From Rheinheimera mangrovi (GTDB lineage: Bacteria > Pseudomonadota > Gammaproteobacteria > Enterobacterales > Alteromonadaceae), in assembly GCF_003990335.1 (NCBI RefSeq), contig NZ_CP034683.1:4564355-4628354 (forward strand): a stretch of DNA of 64,000 nt. The letters run 5' to 3'. Made by a program: the position numbers and the translations under genes. Of this stretch, positions 50,051 through 59,581 are shown piece after piece. The notes under the pieces are model-generated. The model made no database searches. It was not told the origin of the DNA and saw nothing but the letters and a program-made list of their open reading frames with translations. Numbering within the stretch: position 1 is the stretch's first letter; each line of letters begins with the position of its first letter.

Positions 50051-50845
50051 TTAGGCGGGAGTGGAGGTTTTTACAGTTTTTTTATCAGCGCGGCGTAAAA
50101 TTTCGCCAGCGAGCGCAAGATAGGCTTTAGCCCCTGTTGAACCTTTATCGTAATACATCACCGGAGTACCAAAACTTGGCGCTTCCGCCAGTCGCACGTT
50201 ACGTGGGATCACAGCGCGGTAGACTTTATCGCCAAAATGTTGCTTTAGCTGTTCAGACACATCATTAGCCAGACGGTTCCGAGGGTCGTACATAGTACGC
50301 AAAATACCTTCGATCTTCAGATCGGCATTAACCACTGACGTCAGCTGATTGATGGTATCCATCAGGGCGGTTAGGCCTTCCAGCGCATAATATTCACATT
50401 GCATCGGCACCAGCACAGAATCAGCGGCGGCCATGGCATTGACCGTCAGCATGTTCAGCGCTGGCGGACAATCAATAAAAATAAAATCGTACTGCTGGCG
50501 CGCATCTTTTAATGCATTACGTAACCGCAGTTCACGTGCAAATACGTTCATTAGCCTTACTTCGGCTGCTGTGACATCTGAATTTGCAGCTATCAGGTGG
50601 TAACCACCAGCCGTTTCTTTCACCACGACTTCAGCAAAAGGTTTCTCATCAACTAATAATTCATAGGAGCTGGCATGGACTGCATACTTGTCAACACCGC
50701 TGCCCATAGTAGCGTTGCCTTGCGGATCTAAGTCAATCAACAGCACCTTGCGTTTGGTTGCGGCCATAGAGGCAGCCAGATTGACCGCTGTGGTTGTTTT
50801 GCCCACACCACCTTTCTGGTTTGCAATAGCTATGACTTTTCCCAC
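50051..50845 (-). CDS. parA: Chromosome partitioning ATPase ParA (Soj type)
   Basis: A 264-residue Walker-type ATPase with deviant Walker A KGGVGKTT (11-18), the strand VLLIDLDPQGNATMGSG and DFIFIDCPPALNMLTVNAM. No N-terminal DNA-binding extension, so it is the chromosomal type. It moves ParB-parS complexes along the nucleoid. The operon order mnmG-rsmG-parA-parB is ancestral in many bacteria. Confidence 0.97.
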   Translation of the reverse strand: MGKVIAIANQKGGVGKTTTAVNLAASMAATKRKVLLIDLDPQGNATMGSGVDKYAVHASSYELLVDEKPFAEVVVKETAGGYHLIAANSDVTAAEVRLMNVFARELRLRNALKDARQQYDFIFIDCPPALNMLTVNAMAAADSVLVPMQCEYYALEGLTALMDTINQLTSVVNADLKIEGILRTMYDPRNRLANDVSEQLKQHFGDKVYRAVIPRNVRLAEAPSFGTPVMYYDKGSTGAKAYLALAGEILRRADKKTVKTSTPA

Positions 50846-50872
50846 AAGGACCCCAATAAAATTTTGATTAAG

Positions 50873-51490
50873 TTAGACTTTCTCCAACACTACCAGATAA
50901 CGTTCGGCGTTCAGTGTTGGCACCTGTAGCGGATGACTGCCGACAACTTTAACAAAATTCGGCAAAGCTGCAATTTCTTCTTGAACTAAAGCGCCTTTCA
51001 TGGCTAAAAACTGGCCATCGGCCCCTGGCAAATGCTGACACCAGTTCACCATATCGGTCATTGAAGCAAAAGCACGGCTCAGTACCGCATCATACCCTGT
51101 TTCAGGTTGATGGTCTTCCACCCGGCTCTGAATAGCTTCAAAGTTCTGTAATTTCAGCTGTAATTTGACATGATTTAAAAAGCGGATGCGTTTACCAAGA
51201 CTGTCCAACAGGTAAAATTGCTTGTCTGGCAGGGCTATGGCCAGCGGAATACCGGGTAAACCAGGGCCTGTACCTACATCGATAATACGCTGTCCAGTGA
51301 CAAAAGGCGCCACAACCAGGCTGTCCATAATGTGTTTCACCAGCATTTCTTCCGGATCACGCACTGAGGTCAGGTTGTAAGCACTGTTCCATTTATCCAG
51401 CAGCTCCACATAAGTCACAAGCTGTTGCAGTTGGTGTTCAGATAAAACTAAGCTGGTCTGAGCGACCAGCTTTTTTAATTTTTCCAGCAT
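50873..51490 (-). CDS. rsmG: 16S rRNA (guanine-N7) methyltransferase RsmG
   Basis: A 205-residue SAM-dependent enzyme methylating G527 of 16S rRNA. The SAM site is [17 protein letters not shown] and the family signature [20 protein letters not shown] is present. It lies 14 bases after mnmG. Confidence 0.97.
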   Translation of the reverse strand: MLEKLKKLVAQTSLVLSEHQLQQLVTYVELLDKWNSAYNLTSVRDPEEMLVKHIMDSLVVAPFVTGQRIIDVGTGPGLPGIPLAIALPDKQFYLLDSLGKRIRFLNHVKLQLKLQNFEAIQSRVEDHQPETGYDAVLSRAFASMTDMVNWCQHLPGADGQFLAMKGALVQEEIAALPNFVKVVGSHPLQVPTLNAERYLVVLEKV

Positions 51491-51504
51491 GATGATCCCA
51501 ATGC

Positions 51505-53394
51505 TTAAGCAGATTTGCGCAGTAAACCCTGTTTTTTCAGGTAGACCAGCAATAACGAAATAGCGGCAGGCGTGATGCCTGAAATACGCGAAGCCTGACC
51601 CATAGTTTCAGGTTGCACCTGATTCAGTTTCAGAATGACCTCGTTGGATAAACCTTTCACCACTTTGTAATCAAAGCCAACAGGCAAACGAGTATTTTCG
51701 TTACGTTCCTGCTTCGAGATTTCATCCTGCTGGCGATTGATATAACCTTCGTACTTGATTTGAATTTCAACCTGTTCTGCAGCAGCAGGATCTGTTAACC
51801 CAGGGCCTACCAGATCAATGTTCATCAGATCTTTGTAATTCACTTCAGGACGACGGATCAAGTCTTCCAGACTGGCTTCTTTGCTCAGCGGTGTTTTTAC
51901 CAGTTTGTTAACTTCAGCCAAAGCCGCATGTTGTGGATGGATCCACTGCTGTTTTAAGCGCTGACGTTCCAGCTCAATCTGTTCGATTTTCAGGTTAAAT
52001 GCAGCCCAGCGATCGTCATCCACCAGACCTAATTCACGGCCTTTGGCGGTTAAACGGATATCAGCGTTGTCTTCACGCAGCATCAGACGGTATTCAGCCC
52101 GGCTGGTGAACATACGGTAGGGCTCTTTGGTACCCATAGTGGTCAAATCATCAATCAATACACCGACATAGGCCTGATCACGGCTTGGTGTCCAGGAGTC
52201 TTTATCCTGAGCAGAAAGCGCTGCGTTCATACCAGCCATTAAGCCCTGAGCGCCAGCTTCTTCGTAGCCTGTAGTGCCGTTGATTTGTCCTGCAAAAAAC
52301 AAACCTTTTATAAACTTGGTTTCCAACGAAGTTTTCAGATCGCGAGGATCAAAAAAGTCATATTCAATGGCATAACCTGGGCGGGTAATATGCGCATTTT
52401 CCATGCCTTTGATCGAACGAACCAGGTTTAACTGCACGTCAAAAGGCAAACTGGTAGATATGCCGTTAGGATACAGCTCGTGTGTGGTTAAACCTTCTGG
52501 CTCAATAAAGATCTGGTGTTTATCTTTGTCCGCAAAACGGGTGATCTTATCTTCAATCGATGGACAATAGCGTGGGCCTATACCTTCAATCACACCTGTG
52601 TACATAGGGGATCTGTCTAAACCATTACGAATAATATCGTGGGTTTGCTCGTTGGTGTAGGTGATGTGACAAGGGATCTGAGTAGGTTGATCCTTGTGGG
52701 ATCCCATAAACGAAAATACCGGAGTAGGGTTGTCGCCGGGTTGCGCCTGCATCACTGAAAAATCAACAGTTCTGGCATCAATCCGGGGTGGAGTACCGGT
52801 TTTTAAACGGCCTACACGGAAAGGTAATTCACGTAAACGTCGAGCCAGGGCTATAGACGGAGGATCACCTGCACGGCCACCGCTGTAATTTTGTAAACCA
52901 ATATGGATCTGGCCACCAAGGAAAGTACCTACTGTCAGCACCACAGATTTGGCTTTGAATTTCAAACCCATTTGGGTTACTACACCACAAACCTGATCGT
53001 TTTCTACGATCAAATCATCACAGGCTTGCTGAAAGATCTTTAGGTTTGGTTGGTTTTCAAGTACTAAACGTACAGCTGCGCGATAGAGCTGGCGGTCAGC
53101 CTGAGCACGGGTTGCACGCACAGCAGGACCTTTCGAACTGTTTAGAGTTCTGAATTGGATCCCTGCACGATCCGTAGCTTTCGCCATGACGCCACCCAGA
53201 GCATCAATTTCTTTTACCAGATGGCCTTTACCAATGCCACCAATGGCCGGGTTACAGGACATCTGACCTAAAGTCTCAACGTTGTGAGTCAGCAATAAAG
53301 TTTGCATTCCCATGCGGGCCGCAGCAAGTGCAGCCTCTGTGCCGGCGTGACCACCACCAACAACGATGACATCAAATGTTTCCTGATAAATCAT
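51505..53394 (-). CDS. mnmG: tRNA uridine-5-carboxymethylaminomethyl modification enzyme MnmG (GidA)
   Basis: A 629-residue FAD enzyme that with MnmE modifies U34 of certain tRNAs. The FAD site is [63 protein letters not shown] and the C-terminal [22 protein letters not shown] are family features. It starts at the right edge of oriC and is transcribed away from it, as in E. coli. Confidence 0.98.
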   Translation of the reverse strand: MIYQETFDVIVVGGGHAGTEAALAAARMGMQTLLLTHNVETLGQMSCNPAIGGIGKGHLVKEIDALGGVMAKATDRAGIQFRTLNSSKGPAVRATRAQADRQLYRAAVRLVLENQPNLKIFQQACDDLIVENDQVCGVVTQMGLKFKAKSVVLTVGTFLGGQIHIGLQNYSGGRAGDPPSIALARRLRELPFRVGRLKTGTPPRIDARTVDFSVMQAQPGDNPTPVFSFMGSHKDQPTQIPCHITYTNEQTHDIIRNGLDRSPMYTGVIEGIGPRYCPSIEDKITRFADKDKHQIFIEPEGLTTHELYPNGISTSLPFDVQLNLVRSIKGMENAHITRPGYAIEYDFFDPRDLKTSLETKFIKGLFFAGQINGTTGYEEAGAQGLMAGMNAALSAQDKDSWTPSRDQAYVGVLIDDLTTMGTKEPYRMFTSRAEYRLMLREDNADIRLTAKGRELGLVDDDRWAAFNLKIEQIELERQRLKQQWIHPQHAALAEVNKLVKTPLSKEASLEDLIRRPEVNYKDLMNIDLVGPGLTDPAAAEQVEIQIKYEGYINRQQDEISKQERNENTRLPVGFDYKVVKGLSNEVILKLNQVQPETMGQASRISGITPAAISLLLVYLKKQGLLRKSA

Positions 53395-53927
53395 ATAGGC
53401 CTCGAACTCAAAACCAGTTCTGTAAAAAGGGCGCGTATTGTAACTGGATCTGAGGCTTTGGGAAATGATTAAAACTCGATCACGATCCTCGAAAGATCAC
53501 TAGTAATATATAAGGATCTTTAAAGAGATCTTTTTATTATGTTTACTACTATACAGAGCCTTTTCTGTGGGTAACCCTTGATCTGCTTTGAAGATCAATC
53601 AGTTAGAAAGGATCGGATCCTGTGATCAACACAAGATCCTGAGTCGAACAAGCGGTGTTTAACTAGCTGTTTTATACACAAGGCATGAAACCTGATTTAT
53701 TACACAGAGGATAACTTCAGCTTTTACATAAGTTATAACTATACTTATGCACATTCGTCATTAAAATAAGTTAAAACTGTGGATATCTATGTGTAACTGG
53801 ATCATAAGTATGATCCTCTTTATATAGAAGTGGATCATGATCGGGTTATAAAGAGGAAAGGCCCTTTGTTTACGGGCCTTTGAGTGACGGACTGTAAAAG
53901 ATCCTGTTATGTATAACTAAGCAGGGT
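53395..53927. other. oriC: Chromosomal replication origin, E. coli type
   Basis: The region between mnmG and mioC holds about 16 GATC sites in 450 bases. AT-rich unwinding segments include GGATCTTTAAAGAGATCTTT at 53514-53533. DnaA boxes: TGTGGGTAA (53566-53574, one mismatch, at the E. coli R1 position), TTATACACA (53672-53680), TTATGCACA (53745-53753) and TGTGGATAT (53778-53786, one mismatch). The order of AT-rich repeats, R1-like box and TTATACACA mirrors E. coli oriC. mioC is transcribed toward it. Confidence 0.92.
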
Positions 53928-54365
53928 TTAAGTCAGGGTTTTGATAAATTCAGGCAACCAAACCAAAGCTTGATCTTCAGGCAGTTCAGCCGTTAAAACA
54001 TCGATATCTAGTCCTGGTAACAATAATCTGCCACCTAAAGAACCAAAAAGGTCAGAGATTTTTTTACCTGCCAGACAAAAAGTATCGTAACTGGAATCAC
54101 CTAAAGTGATCACTGCGTAGGAAACTGTGGTAAGATCTGTTTGATCTTGTGCTAATTGATCCACAAAAGGTTGGATATTATCGGGCAGATCCCCTGCGCC
54201 ATACGTCGAAGTGACGACTAACCAGATACTATTTCTGGTTAACAGTGTTAAATCAGGGGTGAGATGAAGTTTTACTTCATAACCCGCTTTTTCCAAAGTT
54301 TCAGCTACTTGTTCTGCTGCATATTCCGCAGCGCCCATTTGGCTGCCCACAAGGATCTCAATCAT
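53928..54365 (-). CDS. mioC: Flavodoxin-family protein MioC
   Basis: A 145-residue FMN-binding protein. The flavin loop is VGSQMGAAEYAA and STYGAGDLPDN and LGDSSYDTFCLAGKK complete the flavodoxin pattern. It is transcribed toward oriC and, as in E. coli, its transcription may influence origin activity. The ATG follows AGGATG. Confidence 0.95.
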   Translation of the reverse strand: MIEILVGSQMGAAEYAAEQVAETLEKAGYEVKLHLTPDLTLLTRNSIWLVVTSTYGAGDLPDNIQPFVDQLAQDQTDLTTVSYAVITLGDSSYDTFCLAGKKISDLFGSLGGRLLLPGLDIDVLTAELPEDQALVWLPEFIKTLT

Positions 54366-54530
54366 ACTGCATCCTATTGTCAGTGAAATGATTGGCTATA
54401 CTACTGGAATTAAAACGTGCAAAGCGAATGCTTCTTGCACCTTTTTGGGTATTTTTACTGCAAAGCAGGCTCAGTAAATCTACGATAGCACAAACCGTTC
54501 GCCTGCGTGTTATTGAGGTTTATACAATAT

Positions 54531-56330
54531 ATGTCCGAGTCCATGTCTTTTTCCCAGCTAGCGCTGCCGGAACCTATTCTTCGTGCAGTTTTAGAACTTG
54601 GTTATGAACATCCGTCTCCAATTCAGGAAGCGGCTATTCCTAAGTTATTAGCTGGTGAAGACTTGCTAGGCCAAGCCCAAACAGGTACTGGTAAAACAGC
54701 TGCGTTTGCACTGCCTTTATTAGCCCGTTTAGATCCGGCCCAAAATGATCCACAAATTTTAGTGTTGGCTCCTACCCGCGAACTGGCTATCCAGGTTGCA
54801 GAAGCGTTCCAGGCTTATGCCCGTTATATGCCTGCTTTCCATGTACTGCCTTTATATGGCGGTCAAAACTACACCACTCAGTTAAAAGCACTGAAACGTG
54901 GTTCTCAGGTTATTGTGGGTACGCCAGGTCGTATCATGGACCACTTGGATCGCGGCACTTTAGTGCTGGATAAACTGCGTGCCATAGTACTGGATGAAGC
55001 CGACGAAATGTTGCGTATGGGTTTTATCGATGATGTTCAAACCATCATGGATGCTACTCCGCCAGGCCGTCAGGTTGCGATGTTCTCTGCAACTATGCCA
55101 AACCAGATCCGTGCTATTGCTCAGAAGCATTTAAAAAATGCGCATGAAGTGAAAATCGAATCAAAAACGTCCACTGTTGAACGTATTCAACAGCGTTACG
55201 TGATGCTGGACAATAATCAGAAGCTGGATGCGTTAACCCGCATTCTGGAAGGCGAAGAATATGATGCAAGCATCATTTTCGTTCGTACCAAAAGTGCGAC
55301 AGAAGAAATTGCTGAAAAGCTGGGCGCCCGTGGTTATGCAGTCGCCTGCTTAAACGGTGATATGAACCAGGCTCACCGCGAGCAAACTATCCGTCGTTTA
55401 AAAGCAGATCAGCTGGACGTGATAGTGGCAACAGACGTTGCTGCCCGTGGTCTGGACGTAGAACGTATCAGCCTGGTTATCAACTACGACATTCCATACG
55501 ACAGCGAAGCTTATGTACACCGTATAGGCCGTACCGGCCGTGCTGGTCGTGAAGGTAAGGCGATACTTTTTGTATCACCACGCGAGCGTCGTTTGCTGCG
55601 TACTATCGAACACGCAACCCGTCAGCCTATTGAAAAAATGTCGCTGCCGACTGGCCAGGTGATCGAGCAACGTCGTATTGAAGCTTTCCGTGCTCAGTTA
55701 GCTCAGACCATTGAAGCTAAAAACTTAAGCTTCTTCCAGGATCTGGTGAACGACTGGCGTGAAAAGTTAGAAACTACAGATATCGACATGGCTGCAGCTC
55801 TGTTGTATCTGGCGCAAAAAGATCAGCCGTTAAATGTGGCCTCTCAGTTCCCGGAAATCCGTGAACCACATAGTCGTGACCGTGATGATCGCGGTGGCCG
55901 TGATAAATTTGCCCGTGGTGACAGACCAGAACGTTCTGGTGATCGTGCTGAACGTGGCGACCGTCCACCACGTCCACGTCGTGAGTTAAAAGGTGATTAC
56001 ACCAATTACCGCATTGAAGTGGGTAAAGAACATGGTGTTCGTGCTGGTGACATCGTTGGTGCTATTGCCAATGAAGCCAACATCGACAGCCAGTTTATCG
56101 GTAACATTAAATTGTTTGATCATTTCAGTACTGTTGAATTGCCAGCCAATATCCCGGCTGAAACTATGCAGCATCTGAAAAAGGTTTATGTGCGTAAGCA
56201 AAAACTGAATATCACAGTGGATACTGGTTCGCCAGCTGCTGGTTCAGCCCCACGCCGTGAGCGCACTGAAGCTGGCCCAGGCCCGCGTCCAGGTGCTGCA
56301 CCTCGTGCACCACGTAAGCCAAGAGATTAA
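54531..56330 (+). CDS. deaD: DEAD-box RNA helicase DeaD/CsdA
   Basis: A 599-residue helicase for ribosome assembly and mRNA decay, often cold-induced. Motif I is AQTGTGKT (49-56), then PTRELAIQV, DEAD (155-158), SAT and HRIGRTGR. After about 450 comes an Arg/Asp/Gly-rich spacer (HSRDRDDRGGRDKFARGDRP), then a DbpA-type RNA-binding domain (YTNYRIEVGKEHGVRAGDIVG) and a basic Pro/Arg tail. The ATG at 54531 (MSESMSFSQL) fits the family; an upstream in-frame start adds nontypical residues. Plus-strand GAGG lies rather far upstream (about 12 bases). Confidence 0.95.
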   Translation: MSESMSFSQLALPEPILRAVLELGYEHPSPIQEAAIPKLLAGEDLLGQAQTGTGKTAAFALPLLARLDPAQNDPQILVLAPTRELAIQVAEAFQAYARYMPAFHVLPLYGGQNYTTQLKALKRGSQVIVGTPGRIMDHLDRGTLVLDKLRAIVLDEADEMLRMGFIDDVQTIMDATPPGRQVAMFSATMPNQIRAIAQKHLKNAHEVKIESKTSTVERIQQRYVMLDNNQKLDALTRILEGEEYDASIIFVRTKSATEEIAEKLGARGYAVACLNGDMNQAHREQTIRRLKADQLDVIVATDVAARGLDVERISLVINYDIPYDSEAYVHRIGRTGRAGREGKAILFVSPRERRLLRTIEHATRQPIEKMSLPTGQVIEQRRIEAFRAQLAQTIEAKNLSFFQDLVNDWREKLETTDIDMAAALLYLAQKDQPLNVASQFPEIREPHSRDRDDRGGRDKFARGDRPERSGDRAERGDRPPRPRRELKGDYTNYRIEVGKEHGVRAGDIVGAIANEANIDSQFIGNIKLFDHFSTVELPANIPAETMQHLKKVYVRKQKLNITVDTGSPAAGSAPRRERTEAGPGPRPGAAPRAPRKPRD

Positions 56331-56401
56331 TCTCGGAAGTAAGGATTCGTCGCAACAAGGTTCCACACAGTTGCGACCTACCGTCCATCCTTAGACATAA
56401 G

Positions 56402-56424
56402 ACCGGCGAAAGCCGGTTTTTTTA
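56402..56424 (+). terminator. Terminator of deaD
   Basis: ACCGGC-gaaa-GCCGGT followed by a run of seven T residues. Confidence 0.9.
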
Positions 56425-56493
56425 TAGCTATAACTCTATAAAAACTAATGCAGCGCCCATATTTAGCTTCAATAGCCAAATCTGGAGTCAGTT

Positions 56494-56916
56494 ATGATTA
56501 TTGCCTGCCCTCACTGTTCAACCTTAAACCGGGTTCAACCGGAAAAGTTTGCCGATCATCCTAAATGTGGTCAGTGCAAAGACGCGCTTTTCGCCGGAAA
56601 ACCCATAGAGTTAACACTGCAGAATTTTGTCAATCAGATCCAAAAGTCAGAATTACCTGTGGTGGTAGATTTTTGGGCTAGCTGGTGTGGGCCTTGTCTG
56701 AACTTTGCGCCGGTATTTAATCAGGCTGCTGCTGAATTAGAGCCACAATTTCGGTTTGCCAAAGTAAACACTGAACAGCAACAACAACTGGCAGCACAGT
56801 TTCAAATTCGCTCTATTCCCACTCTGATGCTGTTTAAAGCAGGTAAGCTTGTTGCCCAGCAATCAGGCTCCATGCCAAAACAGATGTTTTATCAGTGGTT
56901 ACAGCAACATAGCTAA
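56494..56916 (+). CDS. trxC: Thioredoxin 2 (zinc-binding)
   Basis: A 140-residue cytoplasmic thiol-disulfide oxidoreductase. The N-terminal zinc site has CPHC (5-8) and CGQC (25-28), and the thioredoxin domain has WCGPC (64-68) and RSIPTLMLFKAG with the cis-Pro. This two-part layout defines TrxC. Confidence 0.96.
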   Translation: MIIACPHCSTLNRVQPEKFADHPKCGQCKDALFAGKPIELTLQNFVNQIQKSELPVVVDFWASWCGPCLNFAPVFNQAAAELEPQFRFAKVNTEQQQQLAAQFQIRSIPTLMLFKAGKLVAQQSGSMPKQMFYQWLQQHS

Positions 56917-57020
56917 AGAGCTGCGAACTAAGTTGGTCGCAAAAGTCTGGATTTGCCAGTCTGCAAAGTTCAGACTGATACCCTAACCCCATTGTTTGGA
57001 CCCACAGTTAAGGATAAAAC

Positions 57021-57512
57021 ATGACGTCTACCGTATTTCAACTGACTAGCCCTGATATCCGTGAAGGCCATTTTATGGCAAAGACTTTTGAATTTAATGG
57101 TTTTGGTTGTGACGGCCCGAATCTGTCGCCTGCGTTAAACTGGCAGAATGCACCAGCTGGCACGCAAAGTTTTGCTATTACTGTGTTCGATCCGGATGCA
57201 CCTACAGGTTCAGGTTTCTGGCATTGGCTGGTTCTGGATATTCCGGCCACTGTTACGTCATTAGCTCAGGGCGCTGGTAATGGTCAGTTACCAACAGGCA
57301 GTCGTTCTTTTAACAACGACTATGGCATCAAAGAATTTGGTGGCGCTTGTCCACCTGAAGGTCATGGCATGCATCGTTATCAGTTTACCGTCTGGGCTTT
57401 ACCTGATGCGACTTTAGCTGTACCAGATGGCGCCAGCGCTGCTGTGGTTGGTTTTATGTTGAATGCGACCGCCATTGGCAAAGCGACCTTAACTGCCACT
57501 TATGCGCGGTAA
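57021..57512 (+). CDS. YbhB/YbcL-family PEBP-like protein
   Basis: A 163-residue protein of the phosphatidylethanolamine-binding/Raf kinase inhibitor-like family. Motifs: GCDGPNLSPALNWQNAPAGTQSFAITVFDPDAP, FWHWLVLDIP and GACPPEGHGMHRYQFTVWAL. The ligand is unknown. It has its own downstream terminator. Confidence 0.92.
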   Translation: MTSTVFQLTSPDIREGHFMAKTFEFNGFGCDGPNLSPALNWQNAPAGTQSFAITVFDPDAPTGSGFWHWLVLDIPATVTSLAQGAGNGQLPTGSRSFNNDYGIKEFGGACPPEGHGMHRYQFTVWALPDATLAVPDGASAAVVGFMLNATAIGKATLTATYAR

Positions 57513-57527
57513 CTAAATTATTCTACC

Positions 57528-57552
57528 AGGCCAGCATCTGCTGGCCTTTTTA
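57528..57552 (+). terminator. Terminator after the YbhB-type gene
   Basis: AGGCCAGCA and TGCTGGCCT form a perfect stem followed by TTTTT. Confidence 0.85.
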
Positions 57553-57568
57553 ATGAAAGCGGGAAATT

Positions 57569-58360
57569 ATGGATCTGTGGGGGCTGACGTTATTTATTCT
57601 GGCGGGTGTAGCTGGTGGTTTATTGCTGGGTTTAATAGGCGTCGGTATGGCCTTGGTGACAGTGCCTTTTTTAACTTTTATGCTGCCATCTTTAGGTTTC
57701 AGCACAGCAGTTTCACCCGTGATAGCGCTTGCCAGTTCTATGCTGATAGCTGCTATAGGTTCTATTTCTTCACTGCGGGTGCATCAGCAAAAGGGTACTA
57801 TTAACTGGGGGTTGATCAGGTTAATGTTACCGGCCAGTTTATTCGGCGTTGTGCTTGGTTCCTTGCTGGTGACACGGTTACCAGCCTTGTGGCTGCAGTG
57901 CATTTTTGCCGCCTTTTTGCTTTATGTAGCTTTTTCTATGTTAAAGCCGTCAACAAAAACTGCTCAGCTGCAAGATCCACCCTCAAATCAACTATTACGC
58001 TGGTTTCCCGCTTTAGTTGGGGCTACCGGAAGTTTTATCGGTGCTGGGGGAGGCGTATTAATGGTGCCATTTTTAAGTCGTTTTATGGCCATGCCTAAAG
58101 CTGTAGCCAGTTCTGTGGCCGTGGGTTTTCCTGTGACAGTGTTTGGTGCTATTTCCTATATGCTGCAAACAGCTCCTGTTGCTCATCCGGATCTGATAGG
58201 TGCTGTATATTGGCCTGCTGTGCTGGGAATGAGCATAGGCTCTGTGGTAGCAGCTCCGCTTGGAGTACAGCTGGCCACTAAAGTACCAGCTGCCTTGTTG
58301 AAAAAGTTATTTGCCTGCGTATTACTCTTGATAGCGCTAAAAATGCTGCTGTCTTTTTAA
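57569..58360 (+). CDS. TauE/SafE-family sulfite exporter-like permease
   Basis: A 263-residue inner-membrane protein with about eight helices and the two TauE/SafE half-repeats (GGLLLGLIGVGMALVTVPFL; GSFIGAGGGVLMVPFLS). The family exports sulfite, sulfoacetate or other anions. The ATG follows CGGGAA. No sulfur genes are adjacent here, though the YeeE/YedE pair lies in the other half of the window. Confidence 0.92.
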   Translation: MDLWGLTLFILAGVAGGLLLGLIGVGMALVTVPFLTFMLPSLGFSTAVSPVIALASSMLIAAIGSISSLRVHQQKGTINWGLIRLMLPASLFGVVLGSLLVTRLPALWLQCIFAAFLLYVAFSMLKPSTKTAQLQDPPSNQLLRWFPALVGATGSFIGAGGGVLMVPFLSRFMAMPKAVASSVAVGFPVTVFGAISYMLQTAPVAHPDLIGAVYWPAVLGMSIGSVVAAPLGVQLATKVPAALLKKLFACVLLLIALKMLLSF

Positions 58361-58386
58361 AACTTTCTGGCTAAGGAAGCCTGCTT

Positions 58387-59574
58387 ATGTCTGATCCCGG
58401 AGCGCGCCGTATCCTGTTGGCCGGTTTTTTTAGCCAGCTATTGTGTTTGGGCATAGCGCGTTTTGCCTATACTCCACTTATTCCTTTGATGTCTGGTGCA
58501 GGTCTTACTGAAGCTTTGGCTGGTTATTTAGCAGCAGTAAATTATCTGGGGTACTTTGCCGGCGCTTTATTGGCTGTGCGGTTAAAAGACTGGCAGTGGA
58601 AGCTTTATGCCTACCGTATTGGTTTGGTTTTTGCCGTAGTTAGCACACTGGCCACAGCTTATAGTTCAGATCCGCTGTTTTGGGGCTTGTGGCGCTTTCT
58701 GGCGGGTTTAAGTTCGGCGGCCTCAATGTTATTAGCCTCAGGTCTTATTTTGCAGCAGCTGGCCGCGCGTGGCGCTAAAGCTGAACTGGGTTTGCATTTT
58801 GCAGGCCTTGGTTTGGGCATAGCTTTAGTGGCTTTATTAGTAGAGCTGTTTAGCGCTGCAGCTTTGAGTTGGGATCAGCAATGGTTAGCGCTTAGTGTAC
58901 TCGGATTGGTGCTGATTATTCCGGCATGGCGCTGGCTGCCTGCACCACAGCTGTCGTTATCCGCTAACAACACTGATGCAACGCCCTTAGCTTTACCCAG
59001 TAGTTTCCTTTGGCCGCTGTTTTTGATGTATTTCTGCGCCGGTTATGGCTATGTGGTCACTATCACTTTTATTGTCGCTATGGCGAGTCTGAATGCAGAA
59101 CTAACTGGTTTTGGTAACTGGGCATTTTTTGCTTTAGGCGTTGGCGCTGCGCCAGCCGCTCTATTCTGGGATCGCGTAGCCAGACGGTCAGGTTATTTAG
59201 TCAGTTTACGCTGGGCTTTGTTGCTGAACGCTTTGGCTATTGTGTTACCTGTGCTGTGGAGTCAGGCGCTGGCCTTATTGTTTAGTGCCTTTTTATTTGG
59301 CATCAGTTTTGTGGGTTGCGTCAGCTTAATGCTGACAATGGCAGGGCGCTTATTGCCAGCAAAACCAGCTCAACTCATGGGTAAGATGACGCTTTGTTAT
59401 GGCACAGCACAGGTTATAGCACCAGCTATCAGTGGTTATTTAGCCAAACAAAGCGGAAGCTTTGATTCAGGCTTACTTCTGGCCAGCGTTATTACTTTAG
59501 GTGGGGCGGCAGTGCTAACCTTGCTGATCCGCCGCACCGCCAGCGATCATCTGGCTATGCGGGGTGGGAGCTAG
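58387..59574 (+). CDS. MFS transporter, YbfB/YjiJ family
   Basis: A 395-residue, 12-helix transporter. Its start (LGIARFAYTPLIPLMSGAGLTEALAGYLAAVNYLGYFAG) is the signature of the YbfB/YjiJ MFS family, and LWRFLAGLSSAASMLLASGL follows. Substrate unknown. It starts 26 bases after the TauE-like gene, probably in one operon, and ends seven bases before the convergent mnmE stop. Confidence 0.9.
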   Translation: MSDPGARRILLAGFFSQLLCLGIARFAYTPLIPLMSGAGLTEALAGYLAAVNYLGYFAGALLAVRLKDWQWKLYAYRIGLVFAVVSTLATAYSSDPLFWGLWRFLAGLSSAASMLLASGLILQQLAARGAKAELGLHFAGLGLGIALVALLVELFSAAALSWDQQWLALSVLGLVLIIPAWRWLPAPQLSLSANNTDATPLALPSSFLWPLFLMYFCAGYGYVVTITFIVAMASLNAELTGFGNWAFFALGVGAAPAALFWDRVARRSGYLVSLRWALLLNALAIVLPVLWSQALALLFSAFLFGISFVGCVSLMLTMAGRLLPAKPAQLMGKMTLCYGTAQVIAPAISGYLAKQSGSFDSGLLLASVITLGGAAVLTLLIRRTASDHLAMRGGS

Positions 59575-59581
59575 AATAGAG

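Noticed and set aside
50535..50555. parS-like CAGTTCACGTGCAAAT inside parA
   Set aside because: About six mismatches to the consensus; only the core CACGTG is kept, expected by chance.
57553..57804. ORF overlapping the start of the TauE-type gene
   Set aside because: Out-of-frame shadow; the TauE-type frame has membrane helices, motifs and a ribosome site.
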